Source of the DNA: Kiritimatiellaeota bacterium B1221
GTDB taxonomy: Bacteria; Verrucomicrobiota; Kiritimatiellia; SS1-B-03-39; UBA6053
Assembly: GCA_029269125.1 (NCBI GenBank)
Contig: JARHXX010000002.1
Span: 240,874 to 304,873, forward strand
Length of the DNA stretch: 64,000 nucleotides
Direction of reading: 5' to 3'
Part shown: positions 26,091 through 35,345 of the stretch, in pieces
How positions within the stretch are numbered: position 1 is the first letter of the stretch
How the letters are laid out: each line of letters begins with the position of its first letter
The notes under the pieces: model-generated
Seen by the model: the letters and a program-made list of their open reading frames with translations, nothing else
What the model was told of the DNA's origin: nothing
Database searches by the model: none
Program-made: the position numbers and the translations under genes

Positions 26091-26238
26091 AAACTGCATT
26101 ATTGCGGCGAAAGGATTTCGTAAGACGGCAGAACGCCCTGTTCCTGAGGACTGCGGCGGGCGATCTGACAAGGGTTAGGAGCGGTCCTGTGGTTTCGCGC
26201 ACTTGCAATTCCGCTTGAACTACATAGACTGCTCCCCT

Positions 26239-27108
26239 ATGAAAATTATTCACTTTGGTGACTTACACGTCTGGCGGTTTACGCCGGTTTGGTCAGAACT
26301 GTATTATCCCAAGCGTTGGTTGGGTCCTCTGAATTTGTTGTTCCACCGATCCAAACATTTTCCGCCGGAATATCGGCGGGCGGCGATGGACGCCATTGTG
26401 AATGAAAAACCGGATGTTGCAATTTTCACCGGGGATTTCTCTTCATTTTCTTTGCAGGCTGAATTTGAGGAAGCGGATCAACTGTTTGCCCCTTTACGGG
26501 AGCAGTTGGGCGAGCGCTTGTTTGCGTTGCCGGGTAATCATGACTGTTATACACCCAGAGCGCACCGGAATCAGATAATGCAAAGGGTGCTTCCCTGGGT
26601 TCATGCCGAACCAGTGAGCCGATTGGATTTAAATGATAAACTTAGCCTGGTAGGGGTGAACCATTCTGAGCCTTTTTGGGTTGCTTCAAATGGGCGGGTG
26701 ACTTCCGACACGCAAACCCAGTTGAAGGCGATGTTTGCGCAGATGAAGGCTGAGGGCCGCACAGTGCTTTTGGCCGGACATTATCCGTATGTCTCCCCTG
26801 AGGAATACCCGGAAAGCAAAGATCACAAGCTGATCGGGGACGCGGAATTTGCGGAAGTGGTGAAAGAGGGTGGACCTGCGGTTTACATGCACGGCCACCA
26901 GCACATTCGTTGGGCTTTACGTTCCGAACGCACACCAGATACGCTCTGTTTGAATTGCGGTTCGGTTTCAATGAAACATGATCGAAAAGACAAACAGGCG
27001 GGGTTCCTCTCCTGGCAGCAACAAGATGACGGACAAGTCGAGCATCTGACCGCCCACACTTTTAATGGCATTGACGCTTGGGCCAAAACCCCAATATCAG
27101 CGGTTTAA
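26239..27108 (+). CDS. Calcineurin-like metallophosphoesterase
   Basis: Predicted phosphoesterase of 289 residues with the five metallophosphoesterase motifs in order: GDLHVW, FTGDFS, LPGNHDCY, AGHYPY and MHGHQH. No signal peptide or membrane helix is present, so it is probably cytoplasmic. The fold covers phosphodiesterases (CpdA-like), UDP-diacylglucosamine hydrolase-like enzymes and nucleotidases; nothing here selects one. The ATG at 26239 begins the conserved beta strand (MKIIHFGD). It is 148 bp after murC, possibly with its own promoter. Confidence 0.8.
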   Translation: MKIIHFGDLHVWRFTPVWSELYYPKRWLGPLNLLFHRSKHFPPEYRRAAMDAIVNEKPDVAIFTGDFSSFSLQAEFEEADQLFAPLREQLGERLFALPGNHDCYTPRAHRNQIMQRVLPWVHAEPVSRLDLNDKLSLVGVNHSEPFWVASNGRVTSDTQTQLKAMFAQMKAEGRTVLLAGHYPYVSPEEYPESKDHKLIGDAEFAEVVKEGGPAVYMHGHQHIRWALRSERTPDTLCLNCGSVSMKHDRKDKQAGFLSWQQQDDGQVEHLTAHTFNGIDAWAKTPISAV

Positions 27109-27130
27109 ACTGATCAACCTTTCTCCGGGC

Positions 27131-28228
27131 TTAACTTACAATCCGTTTGCCGGTGTCCAGGAAGATCCCTTTGAGGTTCATTTGCAGAGCTTCAGGATTT
27201 GAGGCGAATTCCAGTGCGACTTCGTTCGCCACTTTTCCCGCTTTGACCATTTTATAGAGGGATTGATTAAAGGAGATCATGCCTTCTTCCTCTCCACCTT
27301 CGATGACGATTTGAATTTTCTCGGGTTTTTCTTCGATGATGAGTTTTCTTACCAGGGCGTTGGTGCGGAGGATTTCCACCGCCGGAATGACTTTGCCTTC
27401 TTTCCCCGGGACAAGCCGCTGACAAATAATGGCTTTCAAGGTTTGCGAGAGTGCCAAGCGTATTTGGTGACGGTCATTGCTGGGAAACATATCCAGGATT
27501 CGTTGAACGCCCTGGGCACTGTTCTCCGCGTGTACGGTGGAGAAAATCAAATGACCCGTTTCAGCTGCGGTCACTGCCGTTTCAACACTGTTCCGGTCAC
27601 GGATCTCACCCACCATAATCACATCCGGGTCCTGCCGCATGGCGGCTTTGAGACCGGTTTGAAAAGTTTCGGTGTCGAATCCGACTTCGCGTTGGGAGAT
27701 GAGGGATTTGTGATCCTGGAACAGGTATTCAATGGGATCTTCGACGGTAATAATGCGTTTGAATTCCCGATCATTGATGAAATTAATCATCGCGCCCAGG
27801 GTTGTGGATTTACCCGAACCGGTGGTTCCGGAGAGTAAAACAATTCCCCGCCTTTCCATGGCAATTTTCGCCAGCTCCGGAGGGAGATTCAGGGTGTCAA
27901 AAGTTTGGATGGCATTTTTGACGTAACGAAGACTCAGTGCGGGAATGCCACTGCTGTTGAAGAGGTTTCCCCGAAATCGGGTTTGTTCATTCAGATTCCA
28001 GGCGAAATCCACTTGTTGTTCTCTTTCATAAATACTCTTGGCTTTTTCCGTCAGCATGACTTCCATAAGTTCTTCGAGTTGTTGAAGGGTCAGGGGGGGG
28101 GCGTCCGCATTATAAAGTTGTCCCTCCAGGCGATAAATGGGACTGTGCCCGATTTTGAGATGAATGTCGGAGGCTTCCGCTTCGACCGCCTGATAAAAAA
28201 ATTGGTAGAGGGTGTTTACATCAGTCAT
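27131..28228 (-). CDS. Type IV pilus retraction ATPase (PilT/PilU family)
   Basis: Hexameric secretion-type ATPase that retracts type IV pili. About 365 residues from the ATG at 28228, with Walker A GTTGSGKSTT (about 130), the Asp box TVEDPIEYLF, Walker B DVIMVGEIRD and the His box region TGHLIFSTVHAENS. The C-terminus (VSNPEALQ-like FASNPEALQMNL) fits PilT/PilU. No pilin or assembly genes are adjacent, though a pseudopilin-like protein lies at 46.7 kb. It follows the LptF/G gene by 46 bp on the same strand and may be co-transcribed. Confidence 0.9.
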   Translation of the reverse strand: MTDVNTLYQFFYQAVEAEASDIHLKIGHSPIYRLEGQLYNADAPPLTLQQLEELMEVMLTEKAKSIYEREQQVDFAWNLNEQTRFRGNLFNSSGIPALSLRYVKNAIQTFDTLNLPPELAKIAMERRGIVLLSGTTGSGKSTTLGAMINFINDREFKRIITVEDPIEYLFQDHKSLISQREVGFDTETFQTGLKAAMRQDPDVIMVGEIRDRNSVETAVTAAETGHLIFSTVHAENSAQGVQRILDMFPSNDRHQIRLALSQTLKAIICQRLVPGKEGKVIPAVEILRTNALVRKLIIEEKPEKIQIVIEGGEEEGMISFNQSLYKMVKAGKVANEVALEFASNPEALQMNLKGIFLDTGKRIVS

Positions 28229-28274
28229 GGGTTTGAGAATTTGAGAGAGGTTTAAGAATTCGAATGTGAGGAGA

Positions 28275-29357
28275 TTAACGTAGTTTACGCAGCAGATAGG
28301 CACCGATGGATCCAAAGACGATGGTGGGCGTCCAGCCTGCAATCCAGGGAGCTACTTTCATGCCCAGGCCGAGTGCCTTAAAGAGGTTCATCATGAAAAA
28401 GAGGGTGAAAAACATGAACAGGCAAAGAAAAACCCCCGTAAAAACCCCTTTGCGGGCGGTTTGGGTACCGAAGGGAACGGCCATCAGCATGGTAACCAGG
28501 CAAAGCCAGGGATGGGCGATGCGCATTTGAAGTTGGGTGCGGAGGTTTGCATCGGTTTCTTTTGAGATTGAGGGTCGCTCCTGCAAATATTTTTTCATTT
28601 CAGAGGAGGTTAAATAATCGAAGCTCATGGTTTCGCGAATGATCCGCTCAGGAGATTCCGTGATCTCCTGTTTCATCAAATAGGTATGGTGCTCCAAAGG
28701 TCCCATCTGGTAGCCATCCACATTGTAGGGTTGAACGGCAACATTGTGGAAGTTCCAGTAGACATCTTCCCATTCCGCTTTTTCGGCTTTGAGCACATAT
28801 TGCAAATTGCTGTTGGGGCGCCGTTGATGCAGAGTGACTCCGCTCAGGATTTTGGTGTTCAGATCCATGCTTTCAATTTCCCAGGTGCGCAGACTCTCCG
28901 GATCCCGGAAACGAATTTGAGAGAGGGTATCCGCATCCGGACTTTCCAGACTGTTCATGAACTGATCGGTCCAGGCCAAATTGCGTGGGGCAACCGTGCG
29001 GCTGATATGAACCGAGATCAGGGAGACGCCAGCCCCCAGCGCAATGAAAGGCATTAGTACCCGGTAGAGAGAAATGCCACTGGCCCGCATCGCGATGACT
29101 TCGTTGTTCCGGGTAAGCTGGTAGAGCGCGTACAACAGACCTAAGAGCAGGGTAATGGGCCCAATGTAAATCCAAATAGAGGGCAGAAAACGTATGTAGT
29201 AAGCGATGACATTAAAGATCGAGACGCCACCGTCCACAAACTTATTGAGGCTTTCAACCAAATCGACAATCACAAACAAAAAGGTGAAACCAATCAGACA
29301 GCTTAACCAGGGCATCATGAAGGTTCGAAGGAGATATTTATCCAGAATACGCATCAC
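28275..29357 (-). CDS. LPS export ABC transporter permease (LptF/LptG family)
   Basis: YjgP/YjgQ-family inner-membrane permease of the Lpt complex that extracts LPS and passes it to LptC. The 360 residues have an N-terminal membrane bundle (helices around 12-30, 50-80 and 100-120), a beta-jellyroll periplasmic domain (about 135-265) and three C-terminal helices beginning at LRTQLQMRIAHPWLCLVTMLM. RYLLRTF-type start (DKYLLRTFMMPW) is typical of LptG. The presence of this gene supports an LPS-bearing, Gram-negative envelope. LptF and LptG cannot be separated with confidence here. Confidence 0.88.
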   Translation of the reverse strand: MMRILDKYLLRTFMMPWLSCLIGFTFLFVIVDLVESLNKFVDGGVSIFNVIAYYIRFLPSIWIYIGPITLLLGLLYALYQLTRNNEVIAMRASGISLYRVLMPFIALGAGVSLISVHISRTVAPRNLAWTDQFMNSLESPDADTLSQIRFRDPESLRTWEIESMDLNTKILSGVTLHQRRPNSNLQYVLKAEKAEWEDVYWNFHNVAVQPYNVDGYQMGPLEHHTYLMKQEITESPERIIRETMSFDYLTSSEMKKYLQERPSISKETDANLRTQLQMRIAHPWLCLVTMLMAVPFGTQTARKGVFTGVFLCLFMFFTLFFMMNLFKALGLGMKVAPWIAGWTPTIVFGSIGAYLLRKLR

Positions 29358-29493
29358 ATCTTTTTTAAGGCTTCAATAGGTTTTGGCAAGGTTCAAGCGC
29401 ATGGATTCGGTATTGATTGCGGGGGGACCCAGCAGAAGCTCACATCTCATTGTGAATGTCCGTTAGTGGGGCCCCAGGGGGGGCGTGTCCGGA

Positions 29494-31581
29494 TTATGGC
29501 GCAAGTTGTGCGGACACGGCTTTTTCCGCTTTTCGCAATGAATTCTGCACGGTTTCGGCTCTTTCCGCCGCATCAAGCAGGAGCGCGATTTTGTAATATC
29601 CCATGGCTTCCCAAGGACGGGAGAGTTTCATCAGCACATCGCCCAAATGTTCAACCACCACGGATTCGTCCGGAATGAGTTCCGCAGCTTTTTTGAGTTC
29701 ACGATAAGCGGCTTTAAAATTTTCCTGCTGATAATAGATCCAACCCAGGGTGTCGATATATGACCCGTTATCAGGATCGAGTTTGATGGCGCGTTGGGTG
29801 TAGGACAGGGCCTGGTCTAAATTTTCTTTTCTTTCGGCCCACATGTAGGCCAAGTAATTCAGGGAAGGGTGGTGATTGGGATTTTTCGAAATGATTTGCC
29901 GGAACATATCAACTGAAGTTTCAATTTTTCCCTCACGCTCATAGGCGGCCGCCACATCAAAAAGATAGTCCTCATTTAACCACACATCGGATCGGGGGTC
30001 TTTTTGCGCTAATTTTTCATATCGTTCATAAGCCTGAACGGCCTCCGGATACTTTTTTTGCAGCGCGTAGTTTCTGCCGATAAGCCATTCGACTTCCGGA
30101 TTTTTGGGCAGCCGGTCGGAAAGATCTTCCAGGATATGCAGAAGTTCGGTTTGCATTGCTTCGGCTTTCCCCGGGGATTTCTCTTTTTCCTGCAAGATTT
30201 CCCGAATGGCATATTGCCAAATCCATTCGAGGTTTCCCGGACTGGCAGCCGACTCGAGCATGGCATCCACTGCTTTTTGTGGATCACTTTCCGTAGCCAA
30301 CAGGGTCATTGCCAATTGCGCATAGACCATCGGAAGATTTTCAATTTCTTCTCCCTGTCGAACCCGGTAAAGGCACTTTTGCAGATAAGTGAGGGCCAGG
30401 GTGTAATCTTCAGCGCCCAAAGCAATTTGACCTGCCAGCAAGAGCAGTTGCGGGTCATCCGGGTTATGGGTAATAACGGATTCAAGCAGTTTGGATGCCT
30501 GACGGGTTTGACCGGTTTGATAGGTTAATAACGCAAGTTTCTTTTGGGCCTCGTAATCTTCAGGATCCAATTCCACCGCCCGCTGATATGCGAGACGAGC
30601 CTGTTCCGGTTGTCGCACCAGTTCTTTAATCAAGCCGGAGAGATAAAGGGTGAGTGATGTTTCGGGCTGCTCCAGAATCCTCTTCTCAAGCAGGCGGAGC
30701 CCGCGGGCATTGCCTCCACTGATTTGAATGGCATTGACCATGATGCGCGTCCGAATTTCCTCCGTTCCCTGAAACTGCTGGTCTAGATTGGAAAAGGATA
30801 AGAATGCTTTATCCCACTGGTTTTGGGCGACAGCATTTTCCGCCTGAATTAAGTAAAAAACTTCACTTTCCGGAAAATCAAGGATGGCTTGTTCCAGGAT
30901 GCGTGTTTTTTCCGTTTGAAGGTCCAGCAGGGTCTTGGCGTCGGGCGCCTGCTTTTGTTCCTCTATCAATAATTTGATCAGGATTTCGGTGCTTTTTTCT
31001 GGTTTTTCAGCATGCAGATTTGCGCTGCGGGCGATGTCGAGCACATCGTTCATATCCTTTTCGGCCAGTGCCAACTGAATGGCTTCAATATAGATCCGTT
31101 CAAGTTTGGGGTGGTAGGATAAAGCCAAGTGTAATTGCTCGCGGGCTTTTTCTTTTTCACCCTGTCCAATGTAAAGTTTGGCCAGCCAGCGTCTGGCGGT
31201 TACATTTTCCGGTTGCATCTCCAACAGCTGATTTAACAGTGCAAATGCATCTTCCAGACGATGGGCTTGGATTAACCGCTGGGAAGCGATCATGTACAGC
31301 ACATCATTCTCCGGATCTTTGTGGATGGCCTGTTGAAAGGCCTCGATTGCACCCGGATAGTCTTTTTCAAGTTCCCGGTTGAGCCCCAGGCTAAAGTAAG
31401 CCATGGCTTCCGCTGACTGGGAGGGGGGACGTTCCAGAGTTTCAACGGGCTGTAAGGTCAGATCTTCAGCCTGCAGAGAGTCCCCGGAAGATGAAAGGGA
31501 TGCACAACCGGACAAAAGTCCAATGAGCATCCCTGACAACAAATAAAGCACCTGAGGATTGGAAATAACTGATTTCATCAT
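29494..31581 (-). CDS. TPR-repeat lipoprotein
   Basis: 695 residues with a lipoprotein signal (LLSGC, lipidated Cys26) followed by tandem tetratricopeptide repeats covering nearly all of the mature protein. Repeat-like units are seen at about residues 62-135 and 315-420, and strongly at about 545-660 (DPRSDVWLNEDYLFDVAAAY onwards, then the NHHPSLNYLAYMWAE and DPDNGSYIDTLGWIYYQ units). It resembles outer-membrane-anchored TPR scaffolds of the PilF or BamD-adjacent type. Given the nearby PilT-like and Lpt genes a role in envelope assembly is plausible but unproven. Confidence 0.85.
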   Translation of the reverse strand: MMKSVISNPQVLYLLSGMLIGLLSGCASLSSSGDSLQAEDLTLQPVETLERPPSQSAEAMAYFSLGLNRELEKDYPGAIEAFQQAIHKDPENDVLYMIASQRLIQAHRLEDAFALLNQLLEMQPENVTARRWLAKLYIGQGEKEKAREQLHLALSYHPKLERIYIEAIQLALAEKDMNDVLDIARSANLHAEKPEKSTEILIKLLIEEQKQAPDAKTLLDLQTEKTRILEQAILDFPESEVFYLIQAENAVAQNQWDKAFLSFSNLDQQFQGTEEIRTRIMVNAIQISGGNARGLRLLEKRILEQPETSLTLYLSGLIKELVRQPEQARLAYQRAVELDPEDYEAQKKLALLTYQTGQTRQASKLLESVITHNPDDPQLLLLAGQIALGAEDYTLALTYLQKCLYRVRQGEEIENLPMVYAQLAMTLLATESDPQKAVDAMLESAASPGNLEWIWQYAIREILQEKEKSPGKAEAMQTELLHILEDLSDRLPKNPEVEWLIGRNYALQKKYPEAVQAYERYEKLAQKDPRSDVWLNEDYLFDVAAAYEREGKIETSVDMFRQIISKNPNHHPSLNYLAYMWAERKENLDQALSYTQRAIKLDPDNGSYIDTLGWIYYQQENFKAAYRELKKAAELIPDESVVVEHLGDVLMKLSRPWEAMGYYKIALLLDAAERAETVQNSLRKAEKAVSAQLAP

Positions 31582-31623
31582 TTCCGAATATCCTCAGGCA
31601 CTTTTCATAAATTTCAATGAAAC

Positions 31624-31713
31624 TTATTTCTTTTTATGCCGATCCAGCTTTCTGCGCTTGCGACGCTTATGCTTGGACATTTTTTTACGGCGCTGTTTTT
31701 TAATTGAGCCCAT
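31624..31713 (-). CDS. AURKAIP1/COX24-domain small basic protein (ribosomal type)
   Basis: A 29-residue, extremely basic protein. Its core KKMSKHKRRKRRK matches the COX24/mS38-type domain seen in mitochondrial ribosomal protein mS38 and in very short bacterial proteins of several phyla. A good ribosome site (AAGGA, 7 nt upstream of the ATG) and independent position between hisG and the TPR gene support it as real. By family knowledge it should bind 16S rRNA in the small subunit. It is easily missed because of its length. Confidence 0.8.
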   Translation of the reverse strand: MGSIKKQRRKKMSKHKRRKRRKLDRHKKK

Positions 31714-31768
31714 GGTTCGTCCTTTTTTAGGTTACATTAAGTGAAGTAAACAAGTTTCCCGTTCCGGA

Positions 31769-32656
31769 TCAGGGAATAATCTTGTTCAATGAGAGTTCGA
31801 TAATGCCTTCGGCTCCGGCGGCCTTCAGCTTCGGGATGATTTCCCTGACAACTTGTTCTTCCACTACGGTTTCCACGGAGTGCCAGTCGCATTCTGAAAG
31901 GGAATTGAGAGTGGGGGCGTGCAGGGAAGGGAGAATTTCCACCACTTTTTTTACGTTCGCGTCCTGCACATTTAATTTTAATAATACTTTGTTTTCCGCG
32001 GCCAGTGCACCGGTTAACAGCATTGAAATCTGTTCCAGCTTGGCGCGTTTGAAATCGTCTTCCCAGGCAGCTTTGTTGCAGATCAACTGGGTGTTGGATT
32101 CTAAAATGGTGTCAAGTATACGGAGGTTGTTGGCGCGAAGAGAATTGCCGGTTTCGGTCAGTTCCACAATCGCATCCACCAATTCAGGGGCTTTCACTTC
32201 GGTGGCTCCCCAGGAAAATTCGATGTCCGCGGTAACGCCGTGCTTGTCTAAATAGCTTTTTGCGATGCCTACGGCTTCAGTCGCAATACGTTTTCCCTCA
32301 AGATCTTTTGCACATTTAATGTCAGAGTCTTCAGGTACCGCAACCACCCAGCGGACCGGATTTCTACCGGACCGGGCATATTTCAGTTCACAGACTTCAT
32401 GGATGTCCGAACCATTTTCCACGATCCAGTCATGTCCGGTTAAACCTGCATCCAGCATGCCGAGTTCCACGTAGCGACTCATTTCCTGTGCACGTAAAAG
32501 GCGCACCTGAATTTCAGGGTCGTCTGAGCGGGGAATGTAGCTTCTGGAGCTGGGTTTAAAGGAGAATCCCGCTTTGCGGAACAGCTCGTAGGTTGAAGCT
32601 TCAAGGCTTCCTTTGGGAAGGCCGAGGATGAGTTGTTTGGCGTTTTTTTCAGACAT
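31769..32656 (-). CDS. hisG: ATP phosphoribosyltransferase, long form
   Basis: First enzyme of histidine biosynthesis: ATP + PRPP to phosphoribosyl-ATP. The 295 residues match the long, self-sufficient HisG: LGLPKGSLEAST at the N-terminus, LDAGLTGHDWI (about 75), ATEAVGIAKSYL, the PRPP-loop region ELTETGNSLRANNLRIL (about 170) and a C-terminal ACT-like regulatory domain (from about residue 215) able to sense histidine. No HisZ is needed for this form. No other his gene is adjacent. Confidence 0.94.
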   Translation of the reverse strand: MSEKNAKQLILGLPKGSLEASTYELFRKAGFSFKPSSRSYIPRSDDPEIQVRLLRAQEMSRYVELGMLDAGLTGHDWIVENGSDIHEVCELKYARSGRNPVRWVVAVPEDSDIKCAKDLEGKRIATEAVGIAKSYLDKHGVTADIEFSWGATEVKAPELVDAIVELTETGNSLRANNLRILDTILESNTQLICNKAAWEDDFKRAKLEQISMLLTGALAAENKVLLKLNVQDANVKKVVEILPSLHAPTLNSLSECDWHSVETVVEEQVVREIIPKLKAAGAEGIIELSLNKIIP

Positions 32657-32736
32657 GTGAAAGGGGTATTTCGATCTTAATATAAGAGTGAAGAGCGGGA
32701 TCTATAGAGGAATGACATGAAGATGTCTACGATATT

Positions 32737-33645
32737 ATGAGTGTTTTTGGCCTTTATCAGGGGCATCCCCATTCCGGGTTCAGGATTTTATGTTCCTATC
32801 TTTGGGGCGGTATGGGGGCTGTAATTTGGATGGGGGAGAATGACCCCCTATTGCATGGGGCGACATGTGGGTACACTTTATATCAAGTCCTTTGCTTGAC
32901 CCTCAGAATCAGTATGTTTTATCGTTTTGTAATGGTCACGCTTCTTTCACGCCCCTTTCATCATTTCTTTCAATCCATCGGTCGGCCTTACGGGACTCTC
33001 CTGGTGGTTTTAATCACGATTATTCTGGTCTACCCTTTTTTGGAGCTTTCAAAGTGGATCAGCTGGATTTTTGATTTGGTAATGCTGGGGATGATCTCTT
33101 CGGCCATACGAGTGAACAAAGGGCAGGGTCATGCTTCAATTGTGATCTGTCTTTTTGGTGTTTCGGCAGTGATTTTTTCGTCTCTCGGCCGCAATTTAGG
33201 TTGGGATTCATTTTATCCGGTCGGTGCCGGTTTGCGGGTATTATTTTTATGGTACATGCTCATCGTCATTTTTTGTGACACTCTCGGGTGCTGGAACGTT
33301 ACGTTTGACACCATCATGGGGGCAAGTTGTGCCTACATCTTATTGGGATTGGCATTTGCTTCTGTTTATTCACTTCTGGATTGGTTTCAGCCTGCTTCGT
33401 TTCAAATCCCTCCGTCACCCGAGGCGATTGCCCGGTTTTGGGGGGATGCGAGCAGAGAGCTGAGTCTTACCTACTTCAGTTTGGTGACCATGACCACGAT
33501 TGGATATGGGGAAATTCTGCCGGTTTCACCTTTGGCCCGGAACCTCACGGTGTTGGAGGCGATGCTGGGACAACTGTATTTAACCGTCGTTATCGCCCGA
33601 CTGGTGGGAATTGAAATTGCAAGCCGCATTGATACCCATGCATGA
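32737..33645 (+). CDS. Voltage-independent K+ channel (ion channel family 2)
   Basis: Integral membrane protein of 302 residues. The C-terminal two-helix pore module has the selectivity filter TTIGYGE at about residues 252-258, inside a typical pore helix (LTYFSLVTM) and followed by the inner helix. Up to six additional hydrophobic segments precede it (about 1-200), with no charged S4 voltage sensor and no C-terminal RCK domain. The start codon has no obvious ribosome site, and MGG... ATGs lie further in, so the N-terminus is uncertain. It is transcribed divergently from hisG. Confidence 0.82.
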   Translation: MSVFGLYQGHPHSGFRILCSYLWGGMGAVIWMGENDPLLHGATCGYTLYQVLCLTLRISMFYRFVMVTLLSRPFHHFFQSIGRPYGTLLVVLITIILVYPFLELSKWISWIFDLVMLGMISSAIRVNKGQGHASIVICLFGVSAVIFSSLGRNLGWDSFYPVGAGLRVLFLWYMLIVIFCDTLGCWNVTFDTIMGASCAYILLGLAFASVYSLLDWFQPASFQIPPSPEAIARFWGDASRELSLTYFSLVTMTTIGYGEILPVSPLARNLTVLEAMLGQLYLTVVIARLVGIEIASRIDTHA

Positions 33646-33719
33646 CGGGTTTCCTCCGAAGTGTTTTGTACGCGTGAAACGTGCGGAGGGATTTCGGCAC
33701 GTTTCTTCGGCCGGGGAGT

Positions 33720-35345
33720 TTACTGTGGCGCTTTGGGGTTGAGCTCCAGAAAATTGGACCAACGAATTTCGCCTTCCTGGGTTACGGCTTTGGCCCGGAG
33801 CGTCACCGGTCCGGTGCCGCTTTCAAGCAAACTGAGTTCGATATCCGGTTTTTTATCCGCCAACTTTACGGAATGAATTTTTTGGTTGCCCCGAAAAATA
33901 TCCACCATCATTAAGACCTGTTTACTTTTTAATTTTAAAGCGACATGGTCAGATTTTGCGGAGCCTTTCAACTCAAGTGTTTCAGGGAATGGAGTGGAGA
34001 TGATTTTCTTTATGGTGCCCACTTCCGGCGGGGCCCAAAGGTAGCGGGCATGCAGGATGAGTTCTAATTCAGGTCCGGTATTTTCTGCATTTCGGGGGAG
34101 GTTCCATATCGGTCCGTCCCCTTCGACCCGGTGCCCATCCACGAAAAGGTGCATTTGTGTCATCGAGCTTTGAGGGATGCCGCTGGCCTCAACTTTGAGG
34201 TAGGGCGAGTCCCATTCGGTGGCAAGCTGTATTTCGTTCAACTCTTTGGCCCAGGGGCGACACAATGGGTCGCCGACAATGAGCACTTGAAAAGGGGAGG
34301 CAATGGACTGCATTAATGCCTCCAGCAGGGTGGTTCCCCGGAGGTATCTTTCGAAAAAGGCCGCTTCGGGGAATTTCATCCAAATGGCATAAGGTTCGGT
34401 GACGGTACCTGCACTGGCCACAGCCCCCGCTTGAAGCCATTCGGTAAGTTTGGTTTGAATTTTCACATCAAAAGTCGCCGCGTGACTCGTAAGGTGATCA
34501 GCAAAAACGCCGGGGAGCAGTTTCCCTTGATAGCGGGAAATATTCATGTGGGCCGTCCCTCCCATCACACCGATGACTTTTTTTGGGGGGGATTCTTGTG
34601 GCGAGATGAATGAAACTGGGATTCCTTTGTCCGTCAGTCTCGATTCCGCCATTTTATACTGTGCCAAACGGGTGCGGGTCCTGACATCTGCATTGGTTTC
34701 AAACACGATGCTGCCCACGGGTTGACGGTAATCCGCGGTCACGGCGGTTTCCAATTGTTCCTGTATGCGTTCGGTGGTCATAGGCAGGTAATAGACACCC
34801 AGCATCGCTGCCGGATAGAAGGGGCTCTCTTTCATCCCTTTGACCGGGTAGCGTAATAAACGTCCACGTTTCTGAGGCGTATCGGGTGGGGGTGAAAACC
34901 AGGGGGAAATCGCCCGTCCATATTTAACGAGATCCGGAGCCGGCACCTTTCCCCGGCATCCCAGGTAACCGGTGATGCTGATTTCCGGACTGTTGGGGAT
35001 CTGAACCCGGGTGGGCCATTCCGGACTAAGTATCAAGGCGGTGGGGGACGCATCCTGCAACGCTTCGATTTTGGCCATGACCGGTTTTAACAGATGGGTT
35101 TCGGCCTCATCCAGGCTCACGGTCCATTTCGGGGATCCGCTTTCTTTTCTGAAAAAGGATCTTGGAGGCGTCAGCACCAAAATTCTCTCGTCCGGAAAGT
35201 TTCGGGCCCGGGCATATTCATGGGCAATTTGCATCGCTTCAAGAGAATGACCGTTGATGACCAGCAAAGCTTCTGAAGGCATTTGGGCGATAATTCTGGA
35301 ACAGAAAGCACAGAGGAGGATGAGGAGGATTTTAGAGGATTTCAA
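33720..35345 (-). CDS. TIGR03790-family exported protein (exosortase-associated)
   Basis: About 541 residues beginning at a TTG (35345) whose last bases overlap the stop of the sugar transferase gene (TTGA). AAAGG lies about 7 nt upstream, and a signal peptide (roughly residues 1-21) follows, ending near RIIAQ. The body contains LVINGHSLEAMQIAHEYARARNFP and GYLGCRGKVP-like segments typical of TIGR03790, an uncharacterised family restricted to genomes that also encode exosortase. A peptidase C25-like fold has been suggested for relatives. An ATG-led longer form would start inside the upstream gene and lose the signal peptide. Exosortase is not in this window. Confidence 0.75.
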   Translation of the reverse strand: MKSSKILLILLCAFCSRIIAQMPSEALLVINGHSLEAMQIAHEYARARNFPDERILVLTPPRSFFRKESGSPKWTVSLDEAETHLLKPVMAKIEALQDASPTALILSPEWPTRVQIPNSPEISITGYLGCRGKVPAPDLVKYGRAISPWFSPPPDTPQKRGRLLRYPVKGMKESPFYPAAMLGVYYLPMTTERIQEQLETAVTADYRQPVGSIVFETNADVRTRTRLAQYKMAESRLTDKGIPVSFISPQESPPKKVIGVMGGTAHMNISRYQGKLLPGVFADHLTSHAATFDVKIQTKLTEWLQAGAVASAGTVTEPYAIWMKFPEAAFFERYLRGTTLLEALMQSIASPFQVLIVGDPLCRPWAKELNEIQLATEWDSPYLKVEASGIPQSSMTQMHLFVDGHRVEGDGPIWNLPRNAENTGPELELILHARYLWAPPEVGTIKKIISTPFPETLELKGSAKSDHVALKLKSKQVLMMVDIFRGNQKIHSVKLADKKPDIELSLLESGTGPVTLRAKAVTQEGEIRWSNFLELNPKAPQ

